Assembly (NCBI RefSeq): GCF_002723995.1
Contig: NZ_BEWP01000002.1
Location: 248,001-312,000, forward strand
Direction of reading: 5' to 3'
Origin: Gluconobacter kondonii
GTDB lineage: Bacteria; Pseudomonadota; Alphaproteobacteria; Acetobacterales; Acetobacteraceae
DNA: 64,000 nt
The position numbers and the translations under genes were made by a program. The notes beneath the pieces are model-generated. The model saw nothing but the letters and a program-made list of their open reading frames with translations, did no database searches and was not told where the DNA came from. Below, piece after piece: positions 57,017-64,000 of this stretch; the stretch's first letter is position 1, and the number at the start of each line of letters is the position of its first letter.

Positions 57017-58045
57017 TTACTTCGGCCAGTTGGCCAGAATGTCCGTGCGCACGCTCTGCGGCAGGCCGACATAGTCGAGGCGGGCATTGTCCGCATCGCC
57101 GTGCTGGAAACCCCAGGTAAAGAAGTCACGAACAGCCTTGCCGGACTCCTTCTGCGCCGCATCGACCGGCACCAGAACGAACGTCGCCGTCACGATCGGC
57201 CAGGAAGACGCACCATCCGTGTCCAGCAGGTTCACGGCATAATGATCGGCATGAACCCAGTCAGCAGCCTTGGCGGCTTCCGTGAAGCTGGCCAGCGTCG
57301 GAGCCACGAAAGCACCGCTATGGTTCTTCATCTGGGCAATGTTCAGGTGGTTCTGGGCGGCATAGGCGTATTCGACATACCCCAGACCACCTTCCGTCTG
57401 ACGCACCAGAGCGGCCACGCCATCATTGCCACGCGCACCCGCACCGCCCGGCCAGGCGATGGACGTACCGGCACCGAGCTTCTGCTTCCAGGTCGGGGAA
57501 ACCTGAGACAGATAGGACGTGAACACAAAGCTCGTGCCCGAGCCATCGGCGCGGTGGATCGGAGCCACATCCGTATCCGGCAGCTTCAGACCCGGGTTCA
57601 GGGCCTTGATGCGGTCATCGTCCCAGGTCGTGATTTCGCCGTCATACAGCGCAGCCAGCGTCGGACCATCGAGACGGAGCTGGCCCGGAGCCAGACCCGG
57701 CACATTCGCCACAACCACGATGCCACTCATGACGGTCGGGAACTGATACAGCTTTTCCTTGGCCAGACGCTCGCCATTCATCGGCTTGTCGGACGCACCG
57801 AAATCAACCGTACGGGCGATAACCTGATCCTGACCGGCGCTGGAGCCCACGCTCTGGTAGTTCACGGAAATACCGGCCTGGCTCTTGGCACCCGTGCCCC
57901 ATGCACCATAGATCGGTGCGGCGAAGCTGGATCCTGCGCCAGTGATGTCCGCAGCCTGCGCCGACGACACGAACGGGGTCATGGCAACAGTGCCAAGGGC
58001 CGTGGCGACGAGAAGACCGAATAGCGGAGCTCTGCTCTTGATCAT
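57017..58045 (-). CDS. pstS: Phosphate ABC-transporter substrate-binding protein
   Basis: 342 aa periplasmic phosphate-binding protein. Signal peptide with cleavage after AQA; phosphate ligands in GAGSSFAAPIY, SVGSSAGQDQ, DFGASDKPM and HRADGSGTSF. The pstCAB-phoU genes that normally follow are absent, and a terminator closes the gene, so it is a separated pstS. A Pho box lies upstream and a porin with its own Pho boxes is divergent, indicating control by PhoB. Confidence 0.95.
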   Translation of the reverse strand: MIKSRAPLFGLLVATALGTVAMTPFVSSAQAADITGAGSSFAAPIYGAWGTGAKSQAGISVNYQSVGSSAGQDQVIARTVDFGASDKPMNGERLAKEKLYQFPTVMSGIVVVANVPGLAPGQLRLDGPTLAALYDGEITTWDDDRIKALNPGLKLPDTDVAPIHRADGSGTSFVFTSYLSQVSPTWKQKLGAGTSIAWPGGAGARGNDGVAALVRQTEGGLGYVEYAYAAQNHLNIAQMKNHSGAFVAPTLASFTEAAKAADWVHADHYAVNLLDTDGASSWPIVTATFVLVPVDAAQKESGKAVRDFFTWGFQHGDADNARLDYVGLPQSVRTDILANWPK

Positions 58046-58117
58046 GGGAATCCCTTATGGGGCGTGAAAACTGCCCCTTAGTAACGCTGGCAAGGACACA
58101 GAAACAGTAGGACCTGC

Positions 58118-58135
58118 GTGATAGTTTCATGACAG
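58118..58135 (-). promoter_or_regulatory. Pho box upstream of pstS
   Basis: On the minus strand CTGTCAT-GAAA-CTATCAC, two 7-bp half-sites with an 11-bp period, matching the PhoB consensus. It is 73 bases before the pstS start. Confidence 0.7.
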
Positions 58136-58264
58136 CCCCCGCACACCCCTAAGTGCCGAAATGTCACACCCCTCCCGCCCCAACCCGCCGGTCAGCGCCC
58201 CTTTCGCAACAAAACTGACATATGAAATCCGGAACTCCCTGTTTTCCGGGGCTTTTCGCGCCTT

Positions 58265-58293
58265 CTGTCATGGAACTGTCATGTTCCCGTCAT
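58265..58293 (+). promoter_or_regulatory. Triple Pho box upstream of the porin
   Basis: CTGTCAT, GGAA, CTGTCAT, GTTC, CCGTCAT: three PhoB half-sites in register at 11-bp spacing, starting 112 bases before the porin start. A further looser half-site CTGACAT lies near 58215. The 58046-58376 gap has no gene and consists of these two opposing promoters. Confidence 0.75.
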
Positions 58294-58376
58294 GAAACCT
58301 TCCCATTATTTCAAAAAGCGAATCAGATACCTGAACTGCGGAACACACGCCCTCCCCAGAAGGACGCACCGCAGCA

Positions 58377-60098
58377 ATGGCTTTCTCTTTCCGTCGGACC
58401 ACAGGTCTCCCCAAGGCCCTTTTGGCCACAACGACTCTGGTTTCCCTCCTCCCGCTTTGTGGCCACGCCCTGGCCGCCGACCAGATGCAGATCATGGAAC
58501 GGCAGATCCAGGCCATGCAGGCCCAGCTCAGCAGCATGAAGAAAGAACATGCTGAAGAAGTGAAACGCGCCCGCGCCGTTCTCGCCCATCAGCGGGAAGA
58601 AGCCGAAAACAATCCGTATGGCCAGCGCAGTAAAATGATTGGCCGTCCCCAGTCAGATTCCAAGATCCACACGGGCGGCATAACCATCGCCTCAATGCTG
58701 GCTCCGCCACAGACGGCCAGCACACCATACGGCCAAATCACCGGTACCCCACCAGCCCATTCCAGCCTGTATGGCCCCCTGCGCCGCGGTCAAATTCAGG
58801 TTGGCGGTGTACGCATCACTCTGGGTGGCTTCGCTGAGGCCGCAACGATGTTCCGCTCGCGCAACACAGCCTCCGATATCTCCACAGGCTTCAATGCGAT
58901 CCCATGGGGCAACAACGCAGCCTATCACATGAACGAATTCCACCAGAGCGAGCGTCAGAGCCGTCTGGCAGCATTGGTAGAAGGTAAAATCACCTCCAAA
59001 CTCGAAGCCGATGCCTACGTCGAAACCGACTTCCAGGGCGCCGGCTCTGCTTCCAATTCACGCCAGTCGAACTCGTACGTCCTGCGCGCGCGCCTGTTTT
59101 ATGGCGAGCTGAAAGATCAGGCTGACGATCTGCAGATTCTGGGCGGCCAGAACTGGTCCCTCATTACCATGTTTAACAAAGGCATGTCCGCTCGCGACGA
59201 GCAAATCCCACTTTCGATTGAAGCCCAGTACGTTCCTGGCTTTAACTGGACACGAAACAGTCAGGTCCGCATCGTCAAAGGATTTGATAACAGCCGCTAC
59301 CATGTCGGTCTTTCTATCGAAAACCCTTCCGCAGTTCCCACAGGAACGCCTTATGAGCCGACCGGAACAACTGTGACTTACAAAGAGTCCGGCGCTAATG
59401 TGAATAATCCAGACACCTACTACGCAACCGATGTTGCCCCAGACATTGTCACCAAATTTGCTGCCGATCCTGGCTGGGGTCACTACGAAGTAACGGGCGT
59501 CATGCGCTTCCTTCATGACCGCACCAGCGTTCTTGGCGGTGGACAAAGCCACACTTCAGTTGCCGGCGGTGGCGGTGGCGCTCTGCTACTCCCACTCATC
59601 AAAGATAAACTCTACTTCCAGGCATCAGGGCTGGTTGGGATCGGGATCGGCCGATACGGCACCAGCAACATCCCTGATTACAGCTTTAACCAGAACGGGT
59701 CGCCTCACCCGCTGCCAGAAGCAAATGTTCTGCTCGGTCTCTACGGAAACCCAGTCAAAGCTCTTACACTCTATGGCTATGTCGGTGCCGAAACCGTCAG
59801 ATCACGCGCAGCCTATAACGTAAATGGCAAAGCGTATGGCTATGGCAACCCACTGTACAACATGTCGGGCTGCAATACAGAACTCTCATCACTCTGCGCC
59901 GCAAGTGGAAACGTCCGAACCGTCGCACAGGCCACAACCGGCTTCTGGTATAATGCTTTCAAGGGGAATTATGGTACCGTCCGTGTAGGAGCCCAATACT
60001 CTTACACTTATGTCGAGGCATTCTCCGGCGTTGGTGGAACGCCACATACCGACGACAACATGGTCTTCCTCTCATTCCGATACATGCCTTTTAACTAA
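58377..60098 (+). CDS. Outer-membrane porin with coiled-coil N-terminus
   Basis: 573 aa. Signal peptide (cleavage after ALAA), an N-terminal coiled coil (MQIMERQIQAMQAQLSSMKK and on, about residues 36-80), a linker, then a barrel starting at LGGFAEAATMFRSRN and ending in an aromatic residue region (RYMPFN). The layout resembles DcaP or OprO/OprP trimeric anion porins. Divergent from pstS with three Pho half-sites upstream, so probably a phosphate or polyphosphate uptake pore under PhoB. The second half is visibly lower in GC than flanking genes. Confidence 0.82.
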   Translation: MAFSFRRTTGLPKALLATTTLVSLLPLCGHALAADQMQIMERQIQAMQAQLSSMKKEHAEEVKRARAVLAHQREEAENNPYGQRSKMIGRPQSDSKIHTGGITIASMLAPPQTASTPYGQITGTPPAHSSLYGPLRRGQIQVGGVRITLGGFAEAATMFRSRNTASDISTGFNAIPWGNNAAYHMNEFHQSERQSRLAALVEGKITSKLEADAYVETDFQGAGSASNSRQSNSYVLRARLFYGELKDQADDLQILGGQNWSLITMFNKGMSARDEQIPLSIEAQYVPGFNWTRNSQVRIVKGFDNSRYHVGLSIENPSAVPTGTPYEPTGTTVTYKESGANVNNPDTYYATDVAPDIVTKFAADPGWGHYEVTGVMRFLHDRTSVLGGGQSHTSVAGGGGGALLLPLIKDKLYFQASGLVGIGIGRYGTSNIPDYSFNQNGSPHPLPEANVLLGLYGNPVKALTLYGYVGAETVRSRAAYNVNGKAYGYGNPLYNMSGCNTELSSLCAASGNVRTVAQATTGFWYNAFKGNYGTVRVGAQYSYTYVEAFSGVGGTPHTDDNMVFLSFRYMPFN

Positions 60099-60108
60099 AC
60101 TGCCTTTC

Positions 60109-60141
60109 GAGGATCATCCGCTTTTACATAGGATGATCCTC
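60109..60141 (+). repeat. Hairpin after the porin gene
   Basis: Perfect 11-bp inverted repeat GAGGATCATCC/GGATGATCCTC with an 11-nt loop, beginning 11 bases after the porin stop. No T-run follows. The rest of the gap to 60336 is AT-rich and contains a second small dyad GTTTCG/CGAAAC (60270-60287). Confidence 0.7.
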
Positions 60142-60336
60142 ATTCCTGCCGCAGAAACACAGAGTGATGAAAACTGCCATTTAATCTCTGGATTATCTTC
60201 CAAAAAATCCCAGCACAATTTTCATTATCTTTTGAATATTTTTTGATCACCGCAGCCTCTTTGTGAGACGTTTCGTTTTCACGAAACTTCCCGGTATTGT
60301 CCGGCCTCATTGAATACCTCCTGAAAGACTATCCTC

Positions 60337-62256
60337 TTGCTGCGCTGGTTTCTGGTTTCTCTCCTGTCCCTTACCGTCCTCCTTCTGGCTCTGTTCGGCG
60401 CAGGATGGATCTGGATCGACCACCGGGACCTTGCCGCTTTCGCCACGCCACGGCTGGAGAAAAAGCTCGGCCGCACCGTCCATATCGGCGCCCTTCACGT
60501 TCATCCGGGCACATGGCTGACCATCGACGCCGACAACGTCTCCGTCGCCAATATCGCCAGCGGCACCCGACCGCAGATGATGACGCTCGGCCATTTCGCC
60601 GCCCAGATCCGCCTGACCTCCCTGATCTGGGGTCCGCCTGAAGCGCGCAATATCGTTATTTCAAAGTTCTCCGGCCTGTTCGAGCGCACACCCGCGCATC
60701 TGCCCAACTGGCGCTTCGGCCCCCACCAGAACGAGCCCCGCGCGCCCCTCACTCCCGAGGAACAGGCCAAAGCAGACACGCCGCCCGATCTGAGCAGCGC
60801 ACCGGGCCTCCGCAACGCCACGATCCTCGACAGCGACGTCACCTACCGTTCAGCCAATGGCGCGTCCTACAGAACCACGCTTGAAAAGGTCACATTCGCC
60901 TCCACCAGCGACAACAGCCCGTTCACCATGACCCTGACCGGGGCCTATAACGACACCCCCGTCAGCATTTCCGCCGAAATGGAGCCCATCAACGACCTTC
61001 GCAAAACACCGGCCCGCCCCTACGCCACCACAGCCCATGTGACCTCCGGCGACATGACCTCGGACTTCACCGGAACCCTGACGGACCCGATGAATTTCGA
61101 AGGCGTGGAAGGCCACACCACCGTCACGACCCCCACCTCCGATACCTTATTCAGCGTTGCGGGGATCACGGACGACCACGCCCCCGTCAAACTGGCTCTG
61201 TCCGGCGATTTCAGCCATTCCGGCGATGACTGGCATTTCACCAAAGCACAGGGCACCATCCAGACCAGCACGATGGAAAGCGGCGACTTCACCCTGATCG
61301 AAGGCAGCCACGGCAAACCCGATGACGTCATGGCCAAAACCGGCTTCGGGCGCCTCGACATCAACGGCCTGATGCCCATCCTCGCCCCGCCAGGCGCAAA
61401 GGGCACCAAAAAAGGCCCCTCCACCCTGCACGCCGACCTTCTGCTCATCACGCCCCCCGATCCGGACCCGCTGGTCCATTTCGAACTGACCGCCCGCCAG
61501 TTGATCTACAACGCGCTCAATTTTACCAACCTCCGGATTCAGGCCGCCCAGACCCCCAACCGGATTGAAGTTCCCCTTCTGCGCCTGGACTATATCGGCG
61601 CTTCCCTCAGCGCCGATGGCCAGATCGAAGCCGATGGAAAATCATCCCGTGTCACAGCCGACGTGGTCCTGACGCATGGGGACATCGATCGCCTGCGCCG
61701 CGTCGCCGGTCTGGCGCCCGTTCCGGTCAAGGGCAGCCTGAACTTCCGCATCACCGCCAGTTCCAAGAACGTCCATACCCTCAACGAAGCCATCAGCCGC
61801 GCCGACATGACCGCCGCCGTCAGTATGGAAAAAGGCGAAATTGCAAAGGAAATTGTCGAGACCGCCTCGATGGATTTGCGCCTGCTGTTCCGCCACGCCA
61901 AGGGCGTGACCCCCATCACCTGCCTGCTCGGCGTCCTTCAGATGCATCAGGGCATCGGCACCGTCATCCCGCTCCGCCTGCGAACAGGTGCCGGGACGAT
62001 CGCCGCCAAGGCGAATTTCGACCTCCGCCGCAAATGGCTCGATCTCGTCTTCGCCAGCCGCCCCTTCTCGACAAGCTTCTTTGCGCTCGATGTTCCCGTG
62101 CGCGTCAGCGGCCCCTTCGATGCCCCGACCCTCTCCCTCGCCACATGGTCGAAGGTCGGGCGCAACATGCTTGCGGATTCAAACGCGGTCACGAACCTCC
62201 CTCCCGCCCTTCAGGGTTTCGCGGCCTCAAACGCCTGCGCCCGCCCCACGCGTTAA
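60337..62256 (+). CDS. AsmA family protein
   Basis: 639 aa starting with TTG at 60337. One N-terminal membrane helix (WFLVSLLSLTVLLLALFG), then a large periplasmic beta-rich body with repeated short strands, and the AsmA-like C-terminal part (LRTGAGTIAAKANFDLRRKW, DVPVRVSGPFDAPTLSL). AsmA-like proteins bridge the periplasm and carry or regulate phospholipid traffic to the outer membrane. UDP-glucose dehydrogenase follows 66 bases later on the same strand. Confidence 0.88.
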   Translation: MLRWFLVSLLSLTVLLLALFGAGWIWIDHRDLAAFATPRLEKKLGRTVHIGALHVHPGTWLTIDADNVSVANIASGTRPQMMTLGHFAAQIRLTSLIWGPPEARNIVISKFSGLFERTPAHLPNWRFGPHQNEPRAPLTPEEQAKADTPPDLSSAPGLRNATILDSDVTYRSANGASYRTTLEKVTFASTSDNSPFTMTLTGAYNDTPVSISAEMEPINDLRKTPARPYATTAHVTSGDMTSDFTGTLTDPMNFEGVEGHTTVTTPTSDTLFSVAGITDDHAPVKLALSGDFSHSGDDWHFTKAQGTIQTSTMESGDFTLIEGSHGKPDDVMAKTGFGRLDINGLMPILAPPGAKGTKKGPSTLHADLLLITPPDPDPLVHFELTARQLIYNALNFTNLRIQAAQTPNRIEVPLLRLDYIGASLSADGQIEADGKSSRVTADVVLTHGDIDRLRRVAGLAPVPVKGSLNFRITASSKNVHTLNEAISRADMTAAVSMEKGEIAKEIVETASMDLRLLFRHAKGVTPITCLLGVLQMHQGIGTVIPLRLRTGAGTIAAKANFDLRRKWLDLVFASRPFSTSFFALDVPVRVSGPFDAPTLSLATWSKVGRNMLADSNAVTNLPPALQGFAASNACARPTR

Positions 62257-62322
62257 GGCCCGATTTGCACCCTATCCTGCCCCCGGCTATGCACGTCGGA
62301 CCGTAAAAGAGAGGGTCCAGAG

Positions 62323-63648
62323 ATGCGTATTGCAATGGTCGGTGGCGGATATGTCGGTCTCGTCTCGGGCGCCTGCTTCGCCGAGTTCGGAGCAGACGTC
62401 GCCATCGTGGAGCGGGACCCGAAAAAGCTCGCGGCCCTCCATGACGGCCGCATCCCCATCTACGAACCCGGACTGGACGCGCTCGTCAGCAGCAATGTCG
62501 CCGCAGGCCGCCTGACCTTCGGAGACGACCTCGGCGCGGCCATGGAAAACGCCGATGCCGTGTTCATTGCGGTCGGCACCCCCACCCGACGCGGCGACGG
62601 CCATGCGGACCTCACCTATGTCTATGCAGCCGCCGAAGAAATCGCGCGCGCCGCCCGGACGGACCTTCTGGTCGTCACCAAATCGACCGTTCCCGTCGGC
62701 ACGGGTCGCGAAGTCGCCCGCATCCTGCGCCAGACCCGCCCGGACCTGACCTTCGACGTGGCCTCAAACCCCGAATTCCTGCGCGAAGGCAACGCGATCG
62801 ACGATTTCATGCGCCCGGACCGGGTCATCGTCGGCATCGACCGCTCCGGCCCGGATGGCGGCAGCCGCGCGCAGAGCCTGATCGAACAGCTCTACCGCCC
62901 CCTCACAGCCATTCAGGCCCCCATCGTCCTGACGGATCTGGAAACGGCGGAACTGACCAAATACGCCGCCAACGCCTTCCTCGCGATGAAAGTCACTTTC
63001 ATCAACGAAATGGCCGATCTGTGCGAAAAAGTCGGCGGCAATATCCATGACGTCGCCCGCGGCATGGGCCTCGACCAGCGGATCGGCAGCCGTTTCCTCA
63101 GCCCCGGACCCGGCTATGGCGGCTCCTGCTTCCCCAAGGACACCCGCGCCCTGACCGCCATCGCCCAGGATGCCGGCGCCCCCACACAACTGGTAGAAGC
63201 CACGGTCGCGATCAACGAAGCCCGCAAGACCGGGATGGCCGAGCGCATCATCACACAGGCGGGCGGAACCCTTGAAGGCAAAACGGTCGGTATTCTCGGC
63301 CTGACCTTCAAACCCGATACGGACGACATGCGCGAAGCCGCGTCCCTGCCCATCCTCGCCCGCCTGCACGACGCGGGGGCAACCCTTCAGGTTTTCGACC
63401 CCGAAGGCATGGATGCCGCCCGCCCGCTCCTGCCGGATGGCGTGCGCTACTGCGAAGACGCCCTGTCAGCCGCGCAGGATGCAGATGTCGTGGTCGTCCT
63501 GACGGAATGGAACATGTTCCGCGCCCTCGACCCTCTCCGCCTGCGTGACGCGATGCGCGGCAACGCCATCGCGGATCTACGGAATATCTGGAGCCCCGAC
63601 CTCATGCGCGAGGCCGGGTTCAATTACCAGTCCATCGGCCGTCCCTGA
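62323..63648 (+). CDS. ugd: UDP-glucose 6-dehydrogenase
   Basis: Oxidises UDP-glucose twice to UDP-glucuronate, a precursor of exopolysaccharides and lipid A sugars. 441 aa. NAD loop GGGYVGLVSGACFAEFG, catalytic Cys in GPGYGGSCFPKDTRAL, and LTFKPDTDDMREA. GAGAGGG lies seven bases before the ATG. The stop codon sits inside a terminator-like hairpin. Confidence 0.96.
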   Translation: MRIAMVGGGYVGLVSGACFAEFGADVAIVERDPKKLAALHDGRIPIYEPGLDALVSSNVAAGRLTFGDDLGAAMENADAVFIAVGTPTRRGDGHADLTYVYAAAEEIARAARTDLLVVTKSTVPVGTGREVARILRQTRPDLTFDVASNPEFLREGNAIDDFMRPDRVIVGIDRSGPDGGSRAQSLIEQLYRPLTAIQAPIVLTDLETAELTKYAANAFLAMKVTFINEMADLCEKVGGNIHDVARGMGLDQRIGSRFLSPGPGYGGSCFPKDTRALTAIAQDAGAPTQLVEATVAINEARKTGMAERIITQAGGTLEGKTVGILGLTFKPDTDDMREAASLPILARLHDAGATLQVFDPEGMDAARPLLPDGVRYCEDALSAAQDADVVVVLTEWNMFRALDPLRLRDAMRGNAIADLRNIWSPDLMREAGFNYQSIGRP

Positions 63649-63658
63649 AGGGACGGCC
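63637..63658. terminator. Hairpin over the ugd stop codon
   Basis: GGCCGTCCC-TGAA-GGGACGGCC, 9-bp perfect stem whose loop contains the TGA of ugd. Short T-run only (two bases); the convergent sugar porter ends 14 bases later, so it may stop both. Confidence 0.6.
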
Positions 63659-63671
63659 TTAGGAATCTGCC

Positions 63672-64000
63672 TTAGCGGGCCTGAGCTTCAGCCCGGGCCG
63701 CAGCACGATCCACCGGTGCAAACGTCCCGTTCTTCAGACGCCGCTCGAGTTCCTCAAGCGACTGCCCCTTGGTCTCGGGCACATAGCGCAGCACGAACCA
63801 GAACGCGAAGGCATTGACGGCAGCAAACAGCCAGAACGTCCATCCCGCACCCAGAACCTGCACCAGAGACAGCGTCGTCAGCGAAATCACCAGATCCGCG
63901 CCCCAGTGTCCCCCAGCCACGAGGCTCATGCCCTTGCTGCGGCACGACAGCGGATAGACTTCCGCACCCACCAGCCAGATCGCAACCGACAGACTGCCCG
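63672..64000 (-). CDS. Sugar porter (MFS), C-terminal part
   Basis: 109 codons visible, cut by the window edge. Frame reads through GSLSVAIWLVGAEVYPL to SCRSKGMSLV, then the last helices and the diagnostic PETKGQSLEELE. These are the helix 10-12 and tail signatures of the sugar porter family (GLUT/GalP type). Convergent with ugd. Confidence 0.9.
   Translation of the reverse strand, partial: GSLSVAIWLVGAEVYPLSCRSKGMSLVAGGHWGADLVISLTTLSLVQVLGAGWTFWLFAAVNAFAFWFVLRYVPETKGQSLEELERRLKNGTFAPVDRAAARAEAQAR

Overview
The window looks like chromosomal DNA of an acetic acid bacterium (Acetobacteraceae), most likely Gluconobacter or a close relative. The evidence is a GC-rich alphaproteobacterial gene set, a signal-peptide-less GH68 levansucrase of the Zymomonas/Gluconobacter type, large TonB-dependent receptors, a Hint-domain repeat protein, and a 2-oxoglutarate dehydrogenase E1 gene standing alone. 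The species is inferred, not proven. No phage, insertion sequence, CRISPR array or rRNA operon was seen.

Layout. 1-3390: ETF-ubiquinone oxidoreductase (cut at the left edge) and etfBA. 3527-4383: signal peptidase I and tRNA-Pro(CGG). 4472-7455 (minus): levansucrase with an unusual leader region, ferrochelatase, and an unlisted 43-aa membrane protein. 7704-8126: host-attachment/baeRF-like protein. 8153-11881 (minus): 2OG oxygenase, asd, murQ and anmK, in effect one operon joining diaminopimelate/lysine precursor supply to cell-wall recycling. 11962-17091: secreted hypothetical, esterase, sucA, small lipoprotein, tRNA-Lys(UUU), arfB. 17436-20078: TonB receptor 1, then a small lipoprotein. 20500-24326 (minus): gyrA, coaD and a cyclophilin. 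24613-27687: two-repeat Hint protein behind a perfect CtrA-type site. 27826-31587: divergent ssb and uvrA with a LexA-like site between them. 31620-33076 (minus): trhO and a CPBP-like membrane protein.

33220-44712 is a purine/urate catabolism island. It has guanine deaminase, a DUF3034 outer-membrane protein, and a tight five-gene minus-strand operon: flavin monooxygenase, puuE, uraD, uraH, nucleobase permease. A divergent LysR regulator is followed by TonB receptor 2 and a periplasmic cupin. Together these would import a purine, deaminate guanine and carry 5-hydroxyisourate to allantoate. No classical urate oxidase is present, so the flavin monooxygenase is the obvious candidate for that step.

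44743-64000: ScsB/DsbD-like reductase, a PRISE-type enone reductase with divergent HxlR regulator, a large MscS channel with three small unknown genes, a secreted creatininase-family/beta-propeller pair, DUF2721, a 45-aa membrane protein, a Bcr/CflA exporter, a divergent pstS/porin pair with Pho boxes, an AsmA protein, UDP-glucose dehydrogenase, and the 3' end of a sugar porter.

Most genes are ordinary. The most unusual signals are: (1) a strong promoter followed about 95 nt later by a strong terminator upstream of levansucrase, which is either a new small RNA or an attenuated leader; (2) the candidate non-orthologous urate hydroxylase; (3) the CtrA-type site before the Hint protein; (4) four small unlisted membrane or lipoprotein genes.
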